Shown here: piece by piece, positions 47,401-59,400 of the stretch
Position numbering within the stretch: the stretch's first letter is position 1
Layout of the letters: each line of letters opens with the position of its first letter
Assembly: GCA_038380435.1 (NCBI GenBank)
Contig: JAWZYU010000699.1
Span: forward strand, 20,001 to 84,000
DNA: 64,000 nt
DNA from: Ryuthela nishihirai
Lineage: Eukaryota; Arthropoda; Arachnida; Araneae; Heptathelidae
Reading direction: 5' to 3'
The notes under the pieces: generated by a model
What the model was told of the DNA's origin: nothing
The model's input: the letters and a program-made list of their open reading frames with translations, nothing else
Database searches by the model: none
Translations under genes and position numbers: made by a program

Positions 47401-50400
47401 CACAAACCAAAAGAACAAATGACAGCAGGGTGATTAGTGTAAATCATTTCCCCCTTAACATTGAAAATGCAGTCCCAAGTGAGATGGGCCGGCAGAAATC
47501 ACAATTTAGATGCATATTGTAGGAACAACTGCTGACATCGAAGAGATAAAAATGATTCATCGGCCTCAAAGACTCTGGACTGGTGAGGTGTGGAAGGCCC
47601 CCGTGCAAACACGGAGGGCCTGATTGAGGGGATCCAGCACCTTCACCATTGAATCCCAGGCAGAGTATATATCTATAATCCAATTTTGACTGGACAAGTG
47701 CATGGTAGAGGGGGAACAAAGGACATTGGTCCACCCCCTACCCATCCCAAGGCAGGGAGAAGAGGATGCTGATGACACTCAGTGTCCGCATGCACTTGGA
47801 CCAGAGATGGCATATGTGGTAAATAGGTCAATTTCTGGTTAAAGATGAAACTGAGAAACTTGGTCTCCGCCACAGCTGGAATAATGGTACCCAAACCATA
47901 GTTCAGGATCCAGATGGAGATTACACTTGTGACAAAAGGGCACACAAGTGGTCTTTTGCCACAAGAGAATGGGTTTTGGTTCTCCCCACAGAGTGGTAAA
48001 AGATGGTCTTTTGCCACTCTGTGGGGAGAACCAAAACCCATTGGCAGTTGCCCAAATAGAAAGATTGTTCAGAGCAATTTGTAGTTTCTCTCAATGACCC
48101 TCATGCTAGACAACGAGCAAAAGATGCTAAAATTGTCAACACCAAGGGCAATGCCAACATAGGGAAGAAGTTGTCTAGTTGGTTGGTTGGTTGTTTTGGG
48201 TTTTATGGCGCATCGGCGACTAGGCCATAATGCGCCAAACAAAAGACAATATAAAAGATAAAAGACATGTAAACCCGCAACCATAGTTAAAAGAAATTAG
48301 CAAAATTGTAAAAAGGTAAAACAACAAAGAACAAGTGTAAAAATACAACAGAAAACAATAGAATACCAGGTGTAAATGACCTGGGATACACAAACAATGT
48401 ATAAGGTGGTATAATCATAGATGTAAAAAGCTGAAGAGTAAAAACTATATGCGATTAAAATATCCAGTAAATCGTAAAAATTGAAAGAGAGAGGTAAAAG
48501 TACAATGGTCCGATAAAAGATGTCCGAGTGTAAGGGGCTCGGACGTAAAATCATGAAAGTTAAAAAACATACGTCTTTCAAAGGTAAAACAACAGCAATT
48601 AATTAAAATGTGTTTAATTGTTAAAATGGTGTCACAAAACTCGCACTTGGGTTCGTCGTCCGCCCGTAAAAGAAACGAATGAGTAATAAACGAATGACCC
48701 AAGCGGAGCCGAGCAAGTACAACTTCCTCCTTGCGATTCCTGCGGTAACAAGACTGCCATGGTTTGACGATAGGTTTGATCTCAAAGAGCTTGTTTGTAA
48801 GCTGTTCTGACCAAGATCTCTGCCACTGTGCCCGGAGCTCGGTGGTAAAACGCTGCCGGAAATCCAGATATGGAACCGGCAACGGAGAGTCGGACAGGGG
48901 CGTGGCTGACTTGGCAGCAGCATCTGCCAAGTCGTTGCCCCTAATCCCGACGTGACCGGGCACCCAACAGAAATGGATGGTGGTGGTGGCTGCCAGACGA
49001 TGTAGTTGCTGGCGGATCTTAGTAAGAACAGGGTGAGGCCGATGCCTCACCGAGATCAAAGCCTGTAGCGAGCTAAGCGAGTCGGTGTAAAGCACACACC
49101 GACGATGATGCTTAGTCGCCACGTGGTCCAAGGCGAGGCTGATAGCGTGCAACTCTGCAGTGAAGATGGAACACTGCAGTGGGATCTGGTCTGCAATGAT
49201 TACATCACAGCAGACCATGGCCGATCCCACCGAAGTGCCGGACTTCGAGCCATCTGTAAAGACAGGCAAGAAGTCCGGAAGTTGTCTAGTAATAAAATTG
49301 ATCTTAACAGCAAAAAGTGTAACACTCAGAATACAGCCTTGTGGTACCCCATTTCTAGGCCTAAGGCTGCAACAGAGTTGCCGACATGGACACAAAAAGA
49401 AAGTGGCAATAAGTAGTTGGAGATGACGATCAGCATGTGACCTCTCAAGCTGAAGCTATGGAGGTCATGATGAATGCTGAATCTCCAAGCCTGTTGTATG
49501 CTTTTTCGATCTCCAAGAAAATTGACACCAGGTGCTCTCTACGTAAAAATGAATTTCTGATAACCAATTCGAGGTGTATCAGATGGTCAAGAGTTGACTG
49601 TTGCCCGCAAAAGCCACACTGAGTGTCAAAAGAAGGTTGTGGTGATCTAAATACCAGATGAGTCTGGCATTTATCTTTCTTTCCAACACCTTGCACATGC
49701 AGCTCGTCAACACAATAGGGCGATAATTAGAAGTAATCTTGTAATCTTTTCCTGGCTGACAGCCTTCCACCAGGAGTCCGAAACCTGCTCTTTGAGAAAA
49801 ATGTGGTTGAAAAGACAGAGCAGCCAATCCTCACTTGATGGTGAGAGATGATGGAGAATGGCATAATGGGCATTGTCTAGCCTAACAGCAGATGCATGAG
49901 AGGAGTGCAGAGCAAGGCGAAGCTCCTCTGCTGTAGTAAGGCTCCAAGCCATTCGAGTGGAAGGACAGCAGAGAGTGTTCGGCCTTGCTTGACTGGGCCA
50001 GAAACTTGGGGGTGTAGGAAGGAGTAAAGATGAAGGAAAATATTTCCCCCAGAGTGTCGGCAATTGCTTGGGGATCAGCAAATGCCTATCCATTGTGCTC
50101 CAGGATCGATAACAAGCAGAAGGGGTAGTTCCCACCCATCTTCCAGACTTTATCCCACATGACCTTATAACTGGTTGTGCAGGTGACAGAATACATATAT
50201 TTGATCCAAGATTCCTTCTAGCTCTGGCACCAGATGAAATGGGCTTTTGCCCTGGTGAGTTTGAATGCTTCAAGATTGGGGGATGCCAGATAGCTCCAAA
50301 ACATCCCCCAAGCCTTATGAGCTGCAGTGCAATCTGGATTACACCACAGTTTCAGAATATGAGGAAACCGTGTCGAAGTTTGAGGAATTGTAGAAGCAGC

Positions 50401-53400
50401 TGCATAGATGATACAGTCCATCATCACTGCCACTGTTACAATGATAGGCTCCTAGCTGATAGAGTGGTGGTCAAACTCGGAGAGGAGTTTGAACCCACTC
50501 GTCACCCCAATCAAGCCTCCACTGTGATACGCGTGAAGGATTACACATACCACAGGGAGGTGATCTCTTTCATAAGGGTTGTCCTTGACCTCCCACATAA
50601 AAAGTGGAAGGATCAAGGAGGAGCAGATAGTTAGGCCAATGGCAGTAAATGTGAGGGTTGAGCAGTTAGGTTGGGTTGTTTTACCTCTGAGTAGCACTTT
50701 TTTGCACACAATGGGCTAAATGGTCAGGTCACAAGGGTCCCAAAGACTCAGAGAAGGTTGGGGGAGGGACCCCACTGGAACCTTATCTGTCTCCTGGTTA
50801 GGAGACAGATGGTAGCCTCCTGTCAAGGCCATCCAGTGTGTTCTTTAACGTGCACAGGGTATGGCTCTAAGGGTTGAGGAGTTAAAGTACTGATACCAGT
50901 GTTCAACCGGGAGAGCAAAGATTCCAGGAGTCACTCTCAAAGACTCCACTCCTCCCGTTGGTGTCAGTACAACCTCAAAGAGGACTGTGTCCATTGAGAT
51001 CCCCCATGATGAGGAAGGGGGATGACAGCTGCAAGAGGAGGTAATCAAGATCTTCCCAGAAGACGATGCTTCAGGAACATCAGTCAGAGCAGTCTGACTG
51101 ACAGAGCAGACAGTCAGAACTCCCACAAACTACCGCCTCTAAACTAGGGGTGAAGGATACAACCTGGAATGGAAAATGTTTGCTCACAAGGATGGCAACA
51201 CCCCGGCGAGCTGGACCATCTCCATCTCGATCCTGGTGAACTAGTGAAAAGTGCCAGATTGTGGTATCTGTGACTGGCTACAAGTATGTCTGTCACATAC
51301 AGTTGAGCTGCTGTGCCTGAAGGAGGACCCTGATATCATCAAAATTCTTTTGGAATCCATGACAATTCCATTGTAGGAGAGTGGCCATCTCAGAACTTAG
51401 AAGAGTGGGTGGACGAAAAATTCCTATTCAATTTAATTGCCACTGTGGACAGTTTTATGAATAGGGGGAGGTCTGTATCCATGTCCCTTGGACATGGATC
51501 TATTACCGCCACTGAGGACAGTTTTATGAATAGAGGGCGGTGTGTATCCATGTTCCCTGGACATGGATCTGTTACCTCCTTTTGTGGGGGCAGTAACTTT
51601 TTTTTTCTTGGGCCCCAGTGGGGCCCTTTGGTTTGGAAGGTCTAGCTGTCTGAGAACAGGAAGGAGGAGGCCTTCCAGAGGTGGAAATGGAAGGCTGAGT
51701 AGCAAGAATAAAAACTAGGGTTGAGTTGAGGACAGCCACAGGCAAGAGAGATTCAGTTGGTGGTACACTGATATCAGTCTGTACTGCCACCAAAGAAATT
51801 GGAAAGTAATGGCAAAGGAAACCTTTGCCAGGTGGGGTTGGTGATGCAGCGAGTTTTCTTGCCTCAGGATAAGAAATATTATTGGTAGTATTGAGGCAAT
51901 GTACCTCCTTTTCCACCTTCCATTTGGGACAGTCGCAGGAAAGTGCTGGATGGTCGCCACTACAGTTTACACAGCTTGCCCTTTCTGCTGTGCAGTCAGG
52001 ACCAAGATGATCCTGGCTGCCACAGCAAGCACAGGTGGGTTTACCTTGGCAAGCCATACTTCTGACATTGGAAGCAGCGCAGAGGATTTGGTATATAAGG
52101 CCGTACCTCACAACAAAAATAACCTGTCTTGATGATAACCTGCTTCAGCTGGCTTGTTGAATGTCAAAATCAGTACCCTGGTGGGTACCAATTTACCATC
52201 GCAACATATTGAAACCCGATGGACTGCTGTTACTCCTTGGGGAATAACCTCCAAGATGATTTCCTCTTCAGTGCCTTTGAGAAGTCCCCACTCAGATATC
52301 ACACTCTCTGAGGAATTAATTATTTTGTGGGGTGTGACCATGACAGCCACCCCACCACCAATTGCCGCAACCTTAAGGAGCAGTTCTGAGTGTTTGGAAG
52401 AAATGGTCTCAACCTGCAAGTCACCAGATCACAGGCACTTGACAAATTTCAGCGAACCCACAAGACCTTTCAAACCTTTATTAATGAAAAATGCGGACAT
52501 GTCCCCAATTACCTGATCACCCATGGAGTGGTGGATGATCAGAAATCTTGGGGATGAAGACACGAAGTAGACAATAAAGAACGGGGCTCATGGGTTGGGT
52601 TGTTTTACCTCTGAGCGCCACTTTTTTGCACACAATGGGCTAAATGGCCAGGTCACATGGACCCCAAAGGCTCAGAGAAGGTTGGGGGAGGGGACCCACT
52701 GGAACAGCTGTTGGGAGACATATGGTAGCCTCCCATCAAGGCCATCCAGCGTGTTCTTTAACGTACACAGGGTATGGCTCTCCCACACACGGGGCCACGG
52801 CTTAACGTCTCATCCGACGGACGGCGGCCTTTCCAAGCCCATCAATGTCCCCTACTGACCGTGGGCAGGGTGGGGAATTTTGCGGAGATAAATCTCAACG
52901 CTGACCCAGCTGGGACTCGAACCTGGGAACTACAGATTACGAGCCTGACGGCTACCGACTGAGCCACCCCCGCCCCAATGGGGCTCATGTTGAGCCCTTT
53001 TGGCAGCATTAATCGAATCAATTTTTTTAATTGATTTCCTGTTCAATTTTATATGGTTCAGTGCCCATAGTCCCCACCTTCCATGGAGCCCAACAAGGGG
53101 GTGCCCAGTTGGGCACCAGGGCTAAACAGGCACTCACACAGACAGTGAGCCAAGCCCTCACAAATAAATATAAGGAAAATAAAAAGAGAAGTGTGAAAAA
53201 ATATACTATCCTTACAAAAAGAACTAAGCAAAAATATAACAAAAATTGTGAAGAACAAAACTGGTCTCGCAAATAAAGGATAACTGGAAAAGAATAAAAA
53301 TGTGTGGGGAAACTTGCAAACCTGTACCCAGATGTGGGCTAGGTACTCACCATTCTGCACAGTTGGCTCTAGCAGGTCCAGCCACCAGCCTATTGGTACT

Positions 53401-56400
53401 GGGGATCACCCCAGATGCTCCCATTTACCAGAAGCAGAGGGCAAAGCAGTGTGTAGCACTGGCTCTGGAATTCACTGCCCAACCCCACAACAAACAGGTT
53501 CTCCAACAGCAAGATGGCCAAAGGGGACCCTGCCAATCATGTGAGGAGAGAAGATGAGGACCCCTGAGTAACTACCAATATCCTCCTTTCATAGGACATG
53601 GGTTACAGTACACATGCAGGCGAGCATTCAGGATCCTGTGAAGGCACCCAAACCAGTGGAACCTTCAAAGGGTGGTCCCCTCACCATGGACAGGAGCTCG
53701 CACTGAAGGGGATGAATCATGGTGCAAGCATGCAAATTTAATACATATTAAAGCAGAATGAATAACCAGTAAGATAGGAGAGAACCATTAGCCACATCTT
53801 AATATCATATGAAAAACTGTGATAAGATATAACTTGAAACTACACTGGTGCTCAAAATTAAAGGATAATAAATTCGTACATAATTCACAGTATTTTTAAG
53901 GGAATGCAATGAAATTTGATAAAGAAGTTTATTATTGCATTACAAATGTCAATCAAGTAGAAGAGATTCGTAATCGTATAACGTGCATGCATTAAAATCA
54001 TAATTGTGCAATTGACATGAAGGAGCAGTCCATGGAACAATACTTAAATTCTATTACGTACGACATGCGATGTTAATATGGAGTATGATCACCTCTGACA
54101 GCCAGGTAGCTCAAGCAACGATTCCTCATACTGATTATGAGGATATTGATGAGGTCTTGAGGGATTAATGATCACTCCTCAACAATGCTGTTCTGAGTTT
54201 GTGGAGTGTTGGGGGGATGGGGGGGCTCCAATGCATATCCCTAGAGCATCCCATACATGCTCAATGGGATTGAGGTCAGGAGATCTGGGTGGCCACTCCA
54301 TTCAGCAAATATCTTTCTCTTCAAAAATATTGTCAACCACATGAGCTCGATGAAGGTAGGCATTATCATCCACAAGAATAAAATCTAGACAGATGGCTCC
54401 CCTGAATAGCCTGACATATGGGTTCAAGAACTTGTCTCTATACTGCAGGGCAGTAACAGAGCCACTCAGAAAGATGTGCAGATCTGTACGCTTGTTTGTC
54501 ATGATTCCTGCCCCAACAGTAGTCCCTTTCCCTGATGTTCAAGGGACTGTTGCAGGTCCCTGATTCTCTCCAGATGTGAATGTGTCATGAATCAGTACTT
54601 AAGCCAAATCACAATTTATCTGTGAAAGTAACAGGCATCCACTGATGTTGGCTTCACATTAAATGAGCTCGCTGGGTGGTGGAAGTTAGAGGGACACAAA
54701 TAACAGGTTTCCTGGTTTAAAGACACTGCTCATGAAGCTATCTGTAAACAGTATGCCTTGAAACCCTCTTTCCTGTATCTGCTGCAAGCTCCAAAGACAG
54801 TTGCCTAGCAGTCATCACTCTGTTCCATCTGGCAGTAAGACTTGTATAGTGCTCGTCTGCAGCAGTTGTGGCTCTGAGACAACCTTGTCCTGGTTGACGA
54901 CGAATGTCTCCTGTCAGTTAAAACTGTCTCCAGAGTCTTGACAGGACATTTTGTGGAACATTGCTCTAGAAATTTCCTTCTGCGACTGACCTGCTTCCAT
55001 TCTTCCAATTGCTCTCCGTCACTGAAAATCATCTATGTCTTCAGATATAGATGATTGTCTTCAGGACATAATCAGCTGTCTTTGGACAAAAACAATGTCT
55101 TCAGGACATAATCAGATCGAAGTGCCACTGAAGTGAAAGCAAGAGTTGCCTAGAACAGCTACAAGCTGCAAGTAGACACCCATATTTTTAAGGGAGGGCA
55201 CAAACACCGCAGCAATGCAATGGTGATTCCAGTTGCTTCTTAAAAATGCATGTACAAAGCTGGGGTACTGCACACAGCAGCAATTTCAACTCAGCTGCGA
55301 TGCAACAGGCTTGCAACACGGAAATTGCAATTTTTCTGCGATTTGCACTGGAGACTTCTTCCGAGTACTGTTGCAAATGATTTGAGCGATATGTTGTGGA
55401 ATGAAGAGGTCATGTGACATCTCTTCTATTTCATTTTTTAGTCTTGGATTATTCTGCAAGTTTTACTTCATCGTTTATTATCCCATTACTTGTCGTTAAC
55501 AAGAGAATTGTGTGAAACTTCTGGGATTTATTTTCTAGAAATATAAATTTTGCTTATTTTAAAGCATCGAATCTTGACCCAGATATCAAGCTAGACTTCG
55601 TGAACATCCAATATGGATTTCATTTGTATTAAAACTGTGGAGTCTGGTAAGTAATCATATATGATGTAGTGATTAATATGTGACAGAATTACATTAGAAT
55701 ATTAACAGATAATATACTATGGCCAGGGCCGGATTAAGGTATGGGCTTTACGGGCTACAACCCAGGGGCCTCTGCCAGCTGGAGGGCCTCCAGTGATTAA
55801 GTGAAAAGTTATTTCATTTGTGAATGCTGAATCAAAGATAAGTACTCTAAATTATCTATTTGAAAAAGGGTTCAATTAACATACTGTATATATATATTTG
55901 TAGCAAACATACTACAGCAAAAAGAAGCACTATAATGTATACATATATATTGTATGACGGTTTGTGACGTCATACAGATTTTATAATATAAATAATGGTT
56001 TTATTGGTTGGAACCCTGCAAAACGTTATCTCTAATGGCATTTTTTATTGTTTTGAAGACTGACAATGGTGTTTACAGTTACTGCAGTAAGTTTATAATT
56101 ATAGTATGTTATTATATCACGTATATGATAAACTATTGACTATTGTGATTAATTTTTGAGAGAGATTTAAGACTGGATGCCAATAAGGCAGACATTAACT
56201 TTTTTTTTTCCATTTGAAAATATTACAGGGGGAGGGGGGTCTCACAATACCTATAGCCCAAGGGCCTACAAAATCTTAATCTGGCACTGACTATGGCATA
56301 TACTTCTGCTCAGTTTATATAAGCTATTACTACTACACAGTTAAATAATTTGAAGTTTGCAATAATGGTGGCAAGTCATAGCATAATAATTAAATAATAC

Positions 56401-59400
56401 CAATATGGCTAGTACACAAGTAATATAGTATATATTATATACTTGTACAATATTAATAGAACTCTTGTGATTATTAAGCAGTAATATGTTTAATTGAAAT
56501 GAACCCTGAGATTTTAATGTTCAGGAGATTAAGGTTCAATATTTCAGATAACAGCTACTAATAAAACTGTCATGTCAGCTGTTGTTTTGTGGCGTGCGAA
56601 GAATATGGGTGCTAGTATCACTTTCATTTTGTCTCCAAAGTTTACTTTCAGTAGGGCATACAACAACTTATTAGAACTCATATGATTGTGATAGGAATTT
56701 TTAAAGTAATTATGCTAATAAAATAAACACTGACTACTAGATGACTGTAAAACATTTTAACAACAAATGTTAATGATAAAATGAGCCCTTCACGATCTTC
56801 TCACGTGTTTATGTCTGATTTTTCATTATGATCTCAGCAATATTTATAATATATTTTATTTTCTACCTTCAAACTTGCCGATAGACAAAATTCCTTTGTA
56901 TTTTTATATTTCAGTAATGAATGGAACTTTCAAAGAGCTTATTAAATGTTATTTTTGTTTAAAATCAGTCTTTATTTTTCTGTAGAAATTATCTTATCTC
57001 CAATTTGTTCAGAAGGATTCAAATAAATATTTTTTCCTTAACGAATAGGCAAGTAATTCGAATGCAGATAAAATTCTCAGCTTCTATAGCCTTATTAAAA
57101 ACTGATAATTTTTATATTAAATTATTTCACTGCTAGATTATTTTCTAAACTGCTTGGGTATAGTTAACTTTACGTTTTTGGCATGCTTACAATCGAAAAG
57201 TTTTACTGAATATTCTGCAATTACTTTATATGATTTCACAAATGTGTATCAGTTTGCAAGTACAGCTTCTATTTTAAAGATTTCCTATTTTATCACATAT
57301 AGAGTAATGTAATTCTGTCTGAATATTTTTCATTGAATAATAACATAACAGCTACTCACCAGACTTCACTTATTTGTCAGCATGTTTTTCGTCACTGGTT
57401 TTATTTTGCTTTTTTGGCAAAATAGAAGAACGATTTTATTAATGGGAAGGGGCAGAAGCACAATTTCATAGTTCAAAATTTAAATAATTTTGTGACTATT
57501 AGTTATAAAAATAATTTGGTTCCAAATTCCAGTAAGGTTGGATAGATCTCCTCCTCCTCCTTCTGGTATGTTTTGACTCTCGCTTTAATTATTATCCCAT
57601 GGAGAGTGAAGTGAGTCTTGCAAAGCAAGCTGTTCATTTATCATAATAATGCTTTGGGCAATGGTGTATTTCGGGAGGGAGCCTTAAACCCTCCCCATAG
57701 GGAAAATTTTATTACTTAATAAATTTCCTTCCATTGGCATATTCAAAGGGGGAAGATGCATGACTTATACTCCCTAACTTGAGGGTTTGAATAACATATT
57801 TTCTAAGGCTCTTAAAATCAAAGATGTATCTACCTCAACCCCCCTCTCCCCCCCCCCCCAGCATTTAATTGAAAGATTTGGATACAATAATCATTTCATA
57901 AATTACATTAAAATGTTAAGATTTACCTTCCCTTTCCAAAAACATGGTTACCTTACTGCTTCTTAATAAACTGGACGAATAGTCAGTGGTCATTTTATTT
58001 GGAACAGACCCACCTTATTTTAATAAAAATTCTTCATTTCAAATAAAAATGGGAGGCTCTTCGTAAATCAGGTTTTTTTTTTACGAAAAATGAGGCTGAA
58101 AGAAATTAAATATCTCAATATTGTTGATATTTGATTTTTTTTTTTATTTTTTAATGAAAGAATTCCCAAAGAACTAAAGGTGAGAATGTTTACATATTAT
58201 ATTGACATTTCTTTCAATGATGCTATATTCATATATTTTTCAGAGAATAAAATGCCCTCTTTTTTCTGGAGATTTCTCTCTAAAATTCCCTTGCATCTTA
58301 TGGTCTGAAGCTGCTTCAATATGACAGCTTGAAGCAATATAATGACCAAATTTCTCCTAATGTAAAGTGGCTTTTCTCAAACATTTCACAGATGTTGTAA
58401 AAGGGGAAAAGTTCAAAGCAGTTAAGGAAACACAAGATAATTGCCAAATCTTTTAAGAAATGTGGTAAATGGGCACTGAATTTGATATACTTTTGAAAAA
58501 AGTGCAAAACATCAGCAATGATGAGTAAGAGTAGCAAATTATTTTTATTTTTTAATTCTATAAGGAATAAAAACCTTGTACTTCATTAATTTCTTTGGGG
58601 GAGAGGAGAGAGGATGCACAGTCATTTTATTTAAACAATATTGTGGAATCCTAATTTTAAACATGTGCAGTTTTTTCCAAAAATTCAACATCTTAAATTT
58701 GGTTGTGTATTATTGTTTAGAAAATACAATAGTTCCAGTGGTTGACAACAGTTAAAAATTAGTAAAGCAGACATTACATTAAAAAAACTCATAGTGAATT
58801 TTGATATAAATAATGAAACTGGTGTACACACAGCAATAATTTTATGGTACTTAATAAACACTTCAGATTACTGCAACTAGAAGAGGATGCAGCAAGTGTT
58901 GCAATGACAAGACAGACTGGTAGAAAGAGACTGCTCCAGATTAGTCTAAAGTCCTCTCATCAAGAAACAAAGCTCACATTTAAGCAATAAATAATGCATT
59001 TAAATTGGGTCAAACATACATTTAACCAAATAGTGGAGACAGTACTGTTCAATGGCATAAAAAGCTGAACTAAATAGCAGTAATTGTCTACAAGTGTTTG
59101 AAGTCTTAGTGAAACTTCTACCCTGCATGCAGAGCAAAATTTCAAGGTTATTGTCAGTGTTAGAATTGGGGACTGCTTCTATGAAAATAGGACGGAAAGA
59201 CTGCATTCCTTTGAAATGTTAAGAATGTGACAGAGTTTGATAATCTGCTTTGCCAAGAAAAAAATACTGCTTTCAGTTAGGAACATGTTTCAAAATGAGT
59301 CAATTGTTTTCACCCATATTCTGTTCCTTACACCTTACTAAGTCCATAAAAATTCACTGGAAAGCATGTCTGATTCATTGGATTTGGACCACTGATAACA

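Larger units (their letters stand above)
46115..53730 (-). mobile_element. I-clade LINE (ORF1 with zinc knuckles, endonuclease, RT, RNase H), parent copy
   Basis: Minus strand: ORF1 (52420-51450) with [14 protein letters not shown] and [18 protein letters not shown] knuckles then [12 protein letters not shown]; endonuclease starting [18 protein letters not shown] (about 51390); RT with [16 protein letters not shown] (about 49730), [11 protein letters not shown] (49520), [20 protein letters not shown] (about 49330). RT is then interrupted by the nested copy 48180-49277. It resumes at [18 protein letters not shown] (YxDD changed to GVDN, about 48140), thumb, RNase H ([12 protein letters not shown], about 47200), and a C-terminal zinc motif [20 protein letters not shown] (about 46540). 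The 3' tail is a GGTT repeat. Its 5' limit is approximate. Confidence 0.88.

Noticed and set aside
48445..49395. Single RT-RNase H protein of 316 codons
   Set aside because: The RT start belongs to the host LINE and the RNase H to the nested copy; a 13-bp target duplication marks the joint.
58316..59206. Open frames in the 58-59 kb stretch
   Set aside because: No recognisable motif on either strand and no exon borders; kept only as an unexplained, slightly less AT-rich stretch.
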